A stretch of DNA of 64,000 nt, taken from assembly GCF_026151205.1 (NCBI RefSeq), contig NC_087077.1, forward strand, positions 5,480,483 to 5,544,482. Direction: 5' to 3'. A program made the position numbers and the translations under genes. The notes under the pieces were generated by a model, which searched no databases, was not told the origin of the DNA, and worked only from the letters and a program-made list of their open reading frames with translations. This DNA is from Bolinopsis microptera (lineage: Eukaryota; Ctenophora; Tentaculata; Lobata; Bolinopsidae). Every line of letters begins with the position of its first letter. The stretch's first letter is position 1. Below, piece after piece: positions 1 to 51,520 of this stretch.

Positions 1-2369
1 GTTGCATTGTAAATATTTAAAATTGACGATACATTATGATCTAATAGTTAATTTTACAAAGCTGGATTTTGATTTAGGTAAAATTATAGTTTATTTTTAA
101 AAACTAGGGATAGTTTTAAATTTACTTTGTCGTATAACTATAAACAAGTTAATTCTGTTTTCAAGAATGCGCGGCTTTGGCGGCCAGTTATTGATTTATA
201 CATTAAATTGAATCTAGAAATGTGGATATATTAAAATTTAAAACTTTCAAAACGGAGGCTTATAAATTTTATTATATTATGATTGTAAAATAAAGGATAC
301 AATTTTAAATTTGTTTCACTAAAATTTGTTTCACTTTAAAATTAGGCTTATAAATGGGTCCCAGATAGTTATGAGCTTTACAGACTAGTTATTTGTTGAA
401 ACAATTATACTGTCCAGAAAGGTAGGGTGCCCTGCTAAAAGAACTGGATTCTTCCAGGAAGCATCCCGTGCACAGAGCTTGGTCTACATATAAATTAAAT
501 TATTAACCATTCATTCTGTATGTGCACGAAAATTTATTTGAATCAATCAAGAAACCACATGATCAGACTGGAACTTAAATGTAAGGGTATTAATATAAAC
601 CCAGAAGCTATGTCCAACTTCAGACAATGTAAAACCACCAAGTGTTGCATTAAGTAAAAACTGTGTATTTTTTGTACATTTTTTAGTGTAAATTAATTTG
701 TTCATTTATAAAGAACATTATTTATAAAGAACATTATTGTGATTGTAAATAAAAGATTTAGTTTAAGTAATTTCAACGATTTAGTGTACAAAGCTCATGA
801 TAGACGCTTATGGAGAAGCTATGGGTAAGTCGAGACTACTCGGCCACTCGATTTTATGATTTATTTTCTATTATCTTGCGTTTGCTGTATATAGTTGATT
901 AATAATTTATATCACTTCTACACATATCACAAATCATTTTATTATAATAAAACCACTTCTGTGAAATGGTGATTTTGACTTTAAATACTTGAACTAAATA
1001 TGAATTGATTGTGGGTATAAAATAAAATGTTGTATTATTAAAATTTTGTTTTATTAAAATTAGAAGTTGCGCTTTTACAACCATAGATTGAGAAATTTGG
1101 TCGTAGACGACTAAGGGTAGAAATACTACCAAAGGATATAGAGGAATGTTCTATCACTTTAACCTCATTGCAGACCAAAGATCTAGCCAATGAAGACAGA
1201 AAAAGTATTCAATTTTAAATCATTTTAGGCTATATTGAGATATATATTATATATATACAAATATCTATGACTAGAGGGTGGGGCGCTGGTTGATAATAAA
1301 GCTTCAGTGTGAGACTGTTAGGATGAACTTGATCAAAAGCAAGTATACAAGTGAATATTGTGAATACAAACATGAAGCACAGTTATGTCAGTATTTAAAA
1401 AACAATAACGATTGTCTTTGGTGTCATCCTTATATGGCAAAGAAACGTTTTATAAATCTATATTCCACTGAGAAGTTTGATTAGGTTTTTAAAATAGGAT
1501 AATGTTTTTAGATACATATTTTTAATTTAATAATTAATGTTGGTGGGGAAATATTTATTTTAATTTTTTCACATAATGCGATGATATTTTGTAGACATTT
1601 GTGATGATGTTATGTCATTTTTTATACTGGGGTGGGAGATAAGTGCAAGTATTATGGAATACTCGTGTATCTGTACACATATGGTACACACTTAAGCACT
1701 TCACTCCAAGATGTTATGTCATAAATTTTACTCTACTTTACTTTACTTTCACAGCTCCTAGTAGTTTGAATGGGGAAGACAAGGGTTAATATTTTAATTC
1801 ATAAAATTAATGTTTAACTCCTAACTAGCCTAAGATTAGATTCGATTAAGGACTGTCTAACAAGACCATAAGTTCCTGGAGTTAGTCAAGGACTTCGTCA
1901 AATCTATGTAGCTCCGGTAAAGATACAGTTAAACTGCGGAGGCACAACACCAAACCAACCCTACTCTATCTCCCAAAAACAACCTTCTCCCGGTCGGCCA
2001 TGTCCCTCATCCTGCACTTGACCCCCGCAGAGGTCACAAGCCCATCGGAGCACAAATGAGCAAGAAACGGGGAAGCCTTAGCTACCAGGCCAAGGACTGC
2101 ATCACTAGCAGCGAAATACGGATATACCCTCCCTTTTACATGCGTTCAACCGGCACCTTAACTTTTTAGGATCAACATATCATATCTGATCATGTGTGTC
2201 ATTGGGATGTCATATAATTTGTCCTTGGTACCGGTACCAGGGTTATTCTCAAACTATTGACTGTCCCACTTTTAAATGTACCCACAGGAAATTGAACTTG
2301 CCTGACATGTTAACTTGACCTTTTTTTCTATCTTTTTCTGTGTTTGATTTTAACTATCCCACTTCTTAG
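1..2369. other. AT-rich flank without a confident gene
   Basis: Mostly AT-rich sequence. Two stretches look weakly coding. At 1278-1484 (+) a 68-codon frame ends in a Cys-rich segment (about residues 27-50, with a D-C-L-W-C motif) and could be a terminal exon of an upstream gene. At about 1968-2130 (-) a GC-richer stretch stays open for more than 50 codons before a TAG and could be a decayed transposon ORF. Neither has a recognisable family or a clear splice context, so no gene is called. Confidence 0.3.
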
Positions 2370-2382
2370 GTTGAAAACAGAA

Positions 2383-4084
2383 ATGCTCATATTATTTCGG
2401 CAGCTCAGACATCAGAAAAGGCTTTTTTCTACATGGACTGACACCTTTGATAAATATTTGATTGGCGCAGAGCCACCAGTAAAAGACCAACATTCTAAGC
2501 TTCTAGCCAAGCGCAACCTTATATACAATATTGAAAGTATGTTTGATTTAATTCACATAGTTTAAAATGTTATGCAATCTGGATTGATTTCTATCCGGGC
2601 AATTAAACTTATAGATAATAAATAAGGAAGTTTTATATTTGTTCATTTGAATTATGATAACATGATAACGACAGCATTTGACATCTTCTTAACTTATTTC
2701 AGTTCAAGATGTGAAACCTGGTTATGTTTCTGAATACCTATCAAATGCGTAAGTGAATTAATTCGAATTTAGACCTGACTATTTCCATGTTGGGGAAATG
2801 AGACCTCCTTAGAATTGCTCAAGACTATTATCATAATGTCCAGCTAGAGGAAGTCAGATAATATTTTCACCATTCTGTAATTACTCCAGTTTAAATATAC
2901 ATAATTTAACTTATTAAAAGGTAGTATGTACTATAAATAATATCAGTTATTGTATTGCAGGGAAAAAGTCCTCCCAGACATCCACGCTGACAATGATATA
3001 CCTGTTGAACTTTATGGTCAGTTCCACGTTCAGCTGGGTCAGTTGGACAGGATTTATACAATTTGGAGACATTCAGATGGATATAGTGCGGTCGACAAAA
3101 CACTGCTACAGCTCAATCAAATTAAAGGCTATGGGAAATTTTTGGAAGAACAAGGGAAACTGTTGCGAAAACGAGAACAGCAGCTTTGCTATGAGTTCGC
3201 ATTCTGGCCCCAGTATGATGATTACTACGATGGTGGAATATTTGAACTGAGATCATACTCCCTTAAGGTATTTTATTTATTTATTTGTTAATTAAATTAC
3301 TAACATTCGATTAAATGATTAAATCTGGATAAGATTTTTTCAACATGAGACATTTTTAGCAGAGAATCGTTTTGCTGTTTGAACGACTTTCAGTATTTTA
3401 TTTAATTAATTAATTAATTAATTAAATAAAATATTACAGTTTTGTTCTTTATTTAAACAGATTATTTCAGGCGGGATGTCTGTATGAGTGGGCTAATGCC
3501 TGGTCAGAATTCTTTCAGAACTTTTTCTAAATTTGTTTTTATAATCTTACGTAGCTGCTGATATAATGAGTTTGATTTGTTACTTTATTTGAGGTTCTAA
3601 ATTAGCCCATGAATTCCATATCACAATTAGCCCCAATTAGCCCTAATTAGTCCTAACCATCCTACGTGACAGGTCAAAGGCAGTGAATTTGCGAGAGAAA
3701 GATGCAGTGATGGGGCTGTGTTCCCAGATAGGTGATATGTACACAGTTCATCACATCTGGAGGTACACAGACCTAGAACACCGTAAAACTGAGAGAGATA
3801 TGAGCTGGCAAAGTGGGGAATGGGCGGATCTTGTCATTAAAACCGGTATTGTCTTTATTCTTTATAGTGTTATTTGCCTTGAATTTATAGGTTTTTCAAT
3901 TAAATTTGCATGGATTCATAACATTATGACACACTAACCCACTAAGAATTTGCAGTTCAAAACTCGGGAAGTAATAGTATCCTCATTGTTCTCTTCTGAT
4001 CGAATTCACTTATTTTCAGTTCCGATGATAAAGAATCTTCAAGTTAACATCATGCAACCGTCAATCTACTCACCACTTAGGTGA
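2383..4084 (+). CDS. NIPSNAP: NIPSNAP-family mitochondrial protein, 6 exons, 258 aa
   Basis: Exons: 2383-2536, 2703-2748, 2961-3267, 3471-3502, 3673-3845, 4020-4084. They total 777 bp with consistent phases and GT-AG borders. The translation matches NIPSNAP throughout: an N-terminal segment with DxHSxLL (about residues 31-37), a VLP-IH stretch, an IWR-HSDGY motif in the first ferredoxin-like repeat, FxFW and ELRSY motifs, then EWANAW, SQIGDMYTVHHIWRYTDLE and a C-terminal P-SIYSPLR end where vertebrate proteins have IMIPLKTSPLQ. NIPSNAPs are mitochondrial proteins that in vertebrates act as mitophagy receptors. The first 17 residues are basic and lack acidic residues (an R-L-F-S motif near 14-17), which fits a mitochondrial presequence and supports Met at 2383. 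The exon frame is also open back to 2371, so a further 5' exon is possible. About 25 residues shorter than human NIPSNAP1. The next gene on the same strand starts 0.7 kb downstream. Confidence 0.93.
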
Positions 4085-4099
4085 AGGATCTGTATACCT

Positions 4100-4360
4100 T
4101 AGAGTCCTCTTTAGAGTCCTCTTAGAGTCCTCTTTCGAGTCCTCTTAGATTCCTCTTTCGAGTCCTCTTAGAGTCCTTTTTCGAATCCTCTCACTCCTCT
4201 TAGAGTCCTCTTTAGAGTCCTCTTAGAGTCCTCTTAGAGTCCTCTGTAGAGTCCTCTCAGAGTCCTTTTTCGAATCCTCTCACTCCTCTTAGAGTCCTCT
4301 TTAGAGTCCTCTTAGAGTCCTCTTAGAGTCCTCTTTAGAGTCCTCTGTAGAGTCCTCTTC
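4100..4360. repeat. 11-bp minisatellite (TCCTCTTAGAG) behind NIPSNAP
   Basis: About 20 imperfect copies of an 11-bp unit, TCCTCTTAGAG or TCCTCTTTAGAG, with variants such as TCTTTCGAG. It begins some 20 bp after the NIPSNAP stop and so probably lies in its 3' UTR. Confidence 0.85.
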
Positions 4361-4797
4361 AAGGGATTTCTGGAACGGAAACTTTCTTCGCTAAACTGAC
4401 AAATTTTATAGAGAAAACATATATTTTACTTCTTGGAATTGTTTTATGGGTTTTAAAAAGGGTCAACATCAACAGGCGCCGTGCTTTTACAAAAATGATA
4501 TATTATCATATTCTAGTAAATTATCTACTAAAATGAGACTAATATTTTTAAATTCGACGAAATTTCAGTTTAAGATTTTGAATGAGCTCTGAAATTGTAT
4601 TTTGTTGTATTAATATTAGAAATGAATGTTTATTATCAATTATCATGGATGATATTTATATAATGATTTATAAATGATTTTAGTTTTACTAATCGAATGG
4701 ATGATTGGGTGATTGTTAATCAGCGACATTTACTTCCAACCACACTTAGAAAAATTTAAAAAGTTACCAAATTTAATTTACGTTTTCACTTTCAGCT

Positions 4798-4803
4798 ATG
4801 TAA
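4798..4803 (+). promoter_or_regulatory. Minimal start-stop uORF (ATGTAA) before the TUT start codon
   Basis: In the first coding exon, just after the acceptor at 4794-4795, ATG is followed directly by TAA, 9 nt before and in frame with the main ATG at 4813. The in-frame TAA shows that the protein cannot extend N-terminally through this exon. Start-stop uORFs are known elsewhere to stall ribosomes and repress the main ORF; regulation here is inference. Confidence 0.5.
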
Positions 4804-4812
4804 CACCAGGCC

Positions 4813-45550
<40,738 letters not shown>

Positions 45551-47329
45551 CTTCAATCATTTCGGCAGAATTATTACCATGTGTTCATATTTCCAGTGTG
45601 TTCATATTTCATGTCTAACCGCTTCTATTTCATTACTGATCTCTGAACTTTGATTTGATCTTACTTTGAATTTGTAGATGCGCTCTTGAATCGCTCCTTC
45701 ATTTCAAGATACGCTACTAGCTGTACGCCTGTAGCACTATCTACCAATTTTCTTTCGGGATTTATAGATTTTGAGGGAACTCCGTTTTCAAACTGGGAGT
45801 GCTAAAACTGATGTCGAGATTTGCATTTATTGAAAAAATCTTGACTCGCAAGCAATATAACAAATCTGAAATCTCGACCTGAAGTTGGCCCACTTCTTAT
45901 TTTTCTTTATTCCAATTTTTCTTTCCGTGTATGTTTTTCTTCTTCCCAATTTTTGAACATCTACTCTTCATTCTACATTTGTAATGAATTTTAATCATGA
46001 TCCGATTAAGTTAAACTTATTGTTCACCTTTTTAAATCCGGTGTCCGGGTTGCGGGTGCATTTTAAAAGTTTTCACGTTTTTATTCTTAATCTTAACATA
46101 CTTAAAATATTCCAGATTCTCGAATTGTATTTAAACGCGTTGCGTTATTACAACTTGAATGAACATCACTTTTACCCGTTTATATGATATTACGTAAGCC
46201 AGCCAACTGCCAAGGGGGAGGGGGTACGGAACTTCTTGCATCTTGCTTGCTCTATAAGTCTATCATAAAAAATAGCTATTTAAATTTCAGAATAGCTTGC
46301 GGAGAGAGGAGGGGGTCTAAAATGGCCACTTCTTGCTTACGTAATATCTGAACGATTCGTAAACAGGATTATAATTTAACGCACATTAACAGTTAAATCG
46401 ATTAGGTTTAAAGTCAAATCCCAATGCCGCACTGTCAACTGTGCCAAATTTTAATTCAAATTGACAGCTGCATATTCGAGACAGCTCAGAGTGCTATAAA
46501 AGGGTTGCGATTGCACGTGCTGCGATTGCAAGTGCTGCAATTTCACGTGCTGCGATTGCCAGTATACCGATATATTCTTGTTCGTCAGTTATTTACACCA
46601 CAATATTGAATATGTAATATGTATAAAGCGCATTGACGTTTAACTTAGCATTTATAATTAAGAATTTCGTTCTTAATTTCACCGAGAACTGTTTCAGGTT
46701 GATACAATTTGTTTGGTATGGGTTGAATGAGTCTTCTGAACATTTTCTTCCAAATAGTTCATATCGCCTTGGGGAAAATATTTTGCCTTTTTGCTCGAAT
46801 GAACAGGTTAAACGTTTTTGTCCCAAAAATTCATAAATTTTTCTTGTCTCAAGTGATTCACGAGAGAATCAGGACAAAAGTTCTTGAAGGGACAGCCCAA
46901 GTACATTATTAATTACTACAACTAGTACATTGTAGTACATGTAGTACTAGTACATTCGTTGGTAATTCAGTGATGAAGTTTGTTGTACTTGTATATCAAA
47001 TCTGATTTAAATTCCGATGTAATGAACCGTCTGTTATTGTACCGTCCAGTACACAATTCCGACCGCATATTTATGAGTTTTATTTTGTCATCTGAAGAGG
47101 GCCGGAGTTATGCAAATAAAATGGCATAAGTGGAGAATTAGTCAAGGGTTTTTCCGTTTTCTCCATAGAAAGTCCCCATTTTATGCCATTGGCCCCACAA
47201 TAGTACAAGTTCAACTTGTTTACTTGTTATCCAACTCTTATCCCACTCTTAATCTTGATACTGGTGTTTAACGATATACCCAGTTTTGAAGTAAAACTCA
47301 CATTCAGATCAAAAATTAAAATTAAAAAT
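45551..47329. other. Convergent intergenic region between TUT and thioesterase genes
   Basis: Holds the 3' UTRs of two convergent genes, a MITE at about 46.19-46.35 kb and a small ACGTGCTGCGATTGC repeat near 46510-46560. No gene supported. Confidence 0.5.
46175..46360. mobile_element. MITE related to the one at 5.63 kb (ATATTACGTAAGC ends)
   Basis: Perfect inverted ATATTACGTAAGC at 46187-46199 and 46335-46347. The outer flanks extend the similarity: right side reversed CGAATCGTTCAGATATTACG, against GGGGTCGTTCACATATTACG of the 5.63-kb element. Confidence 0.65.
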
Positions 47330-49836
47330 CTAAACGACACTCTTGTCAGTGAAGTAAGGCTGAAGTAAAGGCAGAATACAGGTCGTCAGCATTCCTTGAT
47401 TGTCTCTGAACTGCAGGTGAGTAAGACCGTCATATTTACACTTTACTATGCCACCCCGCTCGTCCAGTGTCCTCAGTCCGAACAGATTGTCTCTGTACAT
47501 CTGGGAGAGTAGTCATTTTATTGTTAATGGTGGTCTTACAGGTAGTGAAGTCAATCCCGATACCGGGATTCCCGAAAATTTTCAGTCGGGAATTCCCGAC
47601 CGGGAAATTTAGATATTTATGTTCGTTACATTTACAATTGCAAATTTTAGAATATTCGATGAATTGACTGCAATATAATTTTGAAAATTAAATTACCCGA
47701 CTCGGACTACCAATACCATGAGCCGAGATCGTAGCAAAGCTACAAGCTGGAACGGATTGACATCGTAAATCAAATAGTCTGTTAGATTAAAATGTGGTTA
47801 CAATCATATGACAGTTGGTAATAACTAATGAGTAATGACTGATGAGGTATGTAATGATGGAAGTGCTAACTTTTAAATGGACTCACCTTTGTTTCCTCCA
47901 TTGGGATTACTTCTCCATCAAAACCTTCATCAGTGTAGGACCCAAACATCCTGATAACATTCAGCTCTAATTTGGGATCTATTTGCAATTTAACATCGAA
48001 ACTAATGTGAGTTTGTATGCACTAAATCTGAGTAATGAATTAATTATTCATCAGTCCTACTATAATAGTAATACATACTATGGCTAAGTCTCAGTTGTTG
48101 GACTACTTACGTTGATTGCCAGGGGTCGATTACATCCTCGGACTCCCCTCCAATAAGAGCTAACTTCTTAAGCTTCAGAAAGTTCATTTTCTTTCTTTCT
48201 TTCTCCTCAGGACTGATACTCGAGAGCTCATTGTTAAGTTCAGGGAAGAAGGCTACTTCTTCAAGGTACATATTGTAGTGAGTGGGATCTGATGTGTTGT
48301 ATCGTGTCCATTTTCAAAAAAGTAAAATTTTCAAAGTCATGAAACACACTCACAGTGGTGTAGCCGTAGTTTAAGTTTTTATATGTGATTTGATAAAGTT
48401 TAACTTGAAAATGTATAACTATAAATTAGAAGATATTGCTTAGTTTCAGTACCTAGGTAGTAGTTAAACATCGAGAAGGTCTGCCCGAAGAATGTGTAAA
48501 GCACCCTGAATTAAAAGTCTTTGTTAAAAGTTAAGATTCTGTGGGGACGTGAATAATTTAATTTGACGAAAACATAACATGAACATCATAAGCATCTAAG
48601 ACTGAAGACTAAACTTAAAATGTTGACCCCATGCCCCAAGCAATTTCAAACTGATCCAGCAATGAGTAAAGGCAAAGCGTTCGCCAGATCAGTCCATTTA
48701 CATTATGAATTAAAACAAAGTGTAATTCCTAATTCTTAAAAAGTTGTATTGAGACAGACTAAGTGCACGTGCTCACATATATAATAGTTAAAATGAATGC
48801 TTTATAAATTGTTGACTAACTTGTAGATTGTTGTTCTTGAGTACCAATGAAGGAAGGGAACGAAAGTTTCTGCCAATGGTGGTGCTGAAAGTTTTGATGT
48901 TTAAGGCCTTTGTTGTTTGTGTTTCAGCCGAGACTCAAGAAATTGAAAAAGCTGCATTTCATTGCTGGGCCTTGAAACAAATATTTACAATTTAGTTTTA
49001 CGGCTGGTATCATCGGTAAAAATGTTTAAAAACCGCACACTTCACGGATGAAAGGTTCACCTTGTATTGACCTATAACTATGTGCATGTGTTTTCGGCTT
49101 CGAGCCACTGCAAGCGCGAGGGCTTTGGTTAGAGCAAAATGAATTACTGGGCCGCGCTCAGCCTGTCATTCCGCCAAATATTTATTTGTTAATAAACATA
49201 ATAGCCTGGGGTCCTCAGGTAAAAAATGAAAAGCGACCGTGTACATAGACCTTCAACATCACTAATACATAATAAAATCTCACCTCCATAAACACCATGT
49301 TGAGGAGAAGCTAGCGAGATGAACAGCTCAACATTGTGATCATCCCACTCTTCTATCATAGCCCTCCAGATCAACCCTCCTTGGGAGTATCCTACAGCTA
49401 TGACTTTGTCGTATTGGGCGGCGATCTTCTTCACTCGAGGAAGGATGTCCGGTACTTGGTACTGCATGGGAGTAATACTCGCCGCGTAGTTGTACGCCTG
49501 CGATGGGGATGACTTGTAGTTGTGTAGTTGATGCATGTTCTCAGATTAGCGCACGATATAATAATAATACTATGGAGCTGCAATGGAGAAAAATTAATAG
49601 ATGTTAGTTTTATATAGCTCTTTTTAAGATTAAGACAAGATTGAGTATAACAAATGTTTATTCTCCAGACTTACATCAAGAAGATGAACTGGGATACCGG
49701 TATTCCTCTCGATAAACTTTTTGAAGTTGTTGTGCTCGTAGTAGCCCTCCACCACACCGTGCATGTGGATAATCCCCACTTTGTAGGAATCCACACAAGT
49801 CACCGCCACTAAAACTAGCGAAACCAACGACAACAT
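47330..49836 (-). CDS. PPT2: Palmitoyl-protein-thioesterase-like lysosomal hydrolase, 7 exons, 332 aa
   Basis: Exons (minus): 49836-49675, 49539-49284, 48884-48821, 48505-48453, 48288-48111, 48001-47887, 47500-47330; total 999 bp, phases consistent. A signal peptide (1 to about 17) is followed by a VGIIHMHGVVEGY strand and turn, the nucleophile elbow GYSQGG (Ser106), WDDHNVELFISLASPQHGVYG, then YTFFGQTFSMFNYYLDP, LIGGESEDVIDPWQS, and DGLTHLQ (His304). The arrangement matches PPT1/PPT2, which remove S-acyl groups in lysosomes. The HG-x-Y start and DDHNV favour PPT2; the IPMEETK-MYRDNLFGL and HLQ end look PPT1-like, so the subfamily is not certain. The acid residue: where PPT2 has D-D-G-V-I, this has E-D-V-I with Glu229 and Asp230, so the exact acid is unclear. 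TATAAATA at 49887-49880 lies 44 bp upstream. Confidence 0.9.
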
Positions 49837-49879
49837 TTCAGCTAACTTTGACAAACCAAGTTGACGTGCTCGAAGCTAG

Positions 49880-49887
49880 TATTTATA
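49880..49887 (-). promoter_or_regulatory. TATA box of the thioesterase gene
   Basis: TATAAATA on the minus strand, 44 bp before the ATG at 49836. It implies a very short 5' UTR. Confidence 0.6.
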
Positions 49888-49940
49888 ACGGGACTTGCGC
49901 AATATTTGCAAACGGTGCTGGCATGGTGAGTGGTGTCTGA

Positions 49941-50180
49941 TCAATCCTTTGATTCATTTAAATTAAACCGCATTTCACACCTGTCTTCCTCTTTAAGGGT
50001 GAACCAAGTGTCAAATTTTAGTATTGAACGTTTAGAAATAACTTCACAAAGCCTCGTTGAGTCTATTAAATATTTGTAATAGGCCATTTGGTCCTTCATC
50101 ACAGAGGCGAAGTACTGTTTATACCAACTCCTATTGGCTGGTAGACAATATGACGTTAATAAATTTTCTAATTTTAACAC
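49941..50180 (-). CDS. Hypothetical exon or small ORF, 79 codons
   Basis: Minus-strand frame opening at GTG 50180, directly after an acceptor-like CTGTCGACCAG and closing at TGA. The composition is protein-like (several Trp, Tyr, Cys and charged residues), with no family recognised. It could be a last exon whose upstream exons were displaced by the TIR element at 50.4-51.2 kb, or chance. No promoter or partner exon found. Confidence 0.2.
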   Translation of the reverse strand: MLKLENLLTSYCLPANRSWYKQYFASVMKDQMAYYKYLIDSTRLCEVISKRSILKFDTWFTLKEEDRCEMRFNLNESKD

Positions 50181-50436
50181 CTGGTCGACAGATGGAATCA
50201 GAGTGGAGATGGAAATTAAACAACTTTGTTAGAATAGAATAAATTAAATCTGTAAAACAAAACAACACAAATAGTATAAAACCAATCAACTGTTTACTCT
50301 TTATAAGAGTCACATGTCATTCAAACAACCACTGTTAATGATTTATCAAAATATAAACCACACGAACAACGAAGAAGTGTTCGAGCCAATTATTCATTGG
50401 GTTGCGATTTTCACAGCAAAGTTGCATTTATAGATA

Positions 50437-51202
50437 CAGGGTGGGCCAAAAGTCAGTGTGCAAACGTTGGGTCTTATACCTCCGCTGAGTTTTATATTTG
50501 AGAGCTGTTGCTTTGCAGATGGCATACTGTACTTACTGGTTCGAGGATTCCGTCGTCAAAATTTGAAAATTCGAATATTTTAGACCACGCCCATTCAATA
50601 TTAAAACACCTATATTGTTTTCTCTGAAAATCCTGAACGCCTAATTTTTTTAGAGACGGTAGATTATCAAATGTTGCATATGATTTGAAAAAATGAGGCA
50701 AAACGGATTAGAAATGACGAAGTTAACAAGCATTTTGTGTATCTCGTTAACAAATTGACTGGGTGATTATGTGACACCGTGACACGACACCTTAATTGGG
50801 CACCCTTAACAATTCCCATAATGTTTAACGGGGTAGTTAACGGGGTCACCTTATCACGTGATTAGGTAAACCAATCACCTGATCACACGTAATGAACAAG
50901 CTTGTTATGCTTCATATCTCGGTCATCTGAGAAGCTAGAACTCTCATTCTTTCAGGGCAAACGTAATTCGAATGGCCAAACACAATTCAATAACATTTAG
51001 CTTGATCCGATTATCCAAACTATCAAAAAAATGTGAAAATGAACCTCCATTTGAAAAAAACGAACGCGAATATTTTTCGAGTTGACAAATTCCTCGAACC
51101 AGTGGTAGTACTAAGTCATACCAGAAGGAAGTATTTCAATTGGGCACTCAGTGACTGAGCTATTAAGGCCAACGTTTGCACACTGACTTTTGGCCCACCC
51201 TG
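50437..51202. mobile_element. TA-flanked TIR element, copy 2 (uninterrupted)
   Basis: Both ends start CAGGGTGGGCCAAAAGTCAG and continue TGTGCAAACGTTGG (34-bp near-perfect TIR). TA flanks both sides. 766 bp. In inverse orientation it matches copy 1 at 15.6-16.6 kb and lacks the LINE insertion. No intact transposase. Confidence 0.85.
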
Positions 51203-51279
51203 TACATAAACTCAATTTTGAGGAGGCTGTAGAGTCATCATTTCTTCATCCTCGCCATTCAAAAACTACCCATCACAAA

Positions 51280-51440
51280 GGTTCAAAGTCACAACGCTCG
51301 TGCGCGGCAACCGACTACCATGAGCCTTGTCATACGTTGTATGACCCGCCGCGCACGAAGTGCGCGGCTCCCCCTGTGAAACGACCGTGGGGGTCGCAAC
51401 GTGATACAACGTGATACAACATGAGCCTAGGGCTCATAAA
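51280..51440. repeat. GC-rich short palindromes
   Basis: Several small inverted repeats (CGCGCAC-GAA-GTGCGCG, CATACGTTGTATG, GAGCC-TAG-GGCTC) in an island of higher GC. Nature unknown; a MITE fragment is possible. Confidence 0.35.
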
Positions 51441-51520
51441 TCAGCAGAAATAACATCACAATTCTAGAATCCAGCAGTTCTGTGAAAGACTAAACTTCAC
51501 AACTCTATTCCATTCTATCA

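Larger units (their letters stand above)
4085..4812. other. NIPSNAP-TUT intergenic region
   Basis: Apart from the minisatellite at its start this region is AT-rich and non-coding. It ends in a good 3' splice site (TTTTCACTTTCAG at 4783-4795), so the first coding exon of the next gene is spliced either to an unseen 5' UTR exon or to a trans-spliced leader. Confidence 0.5.
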
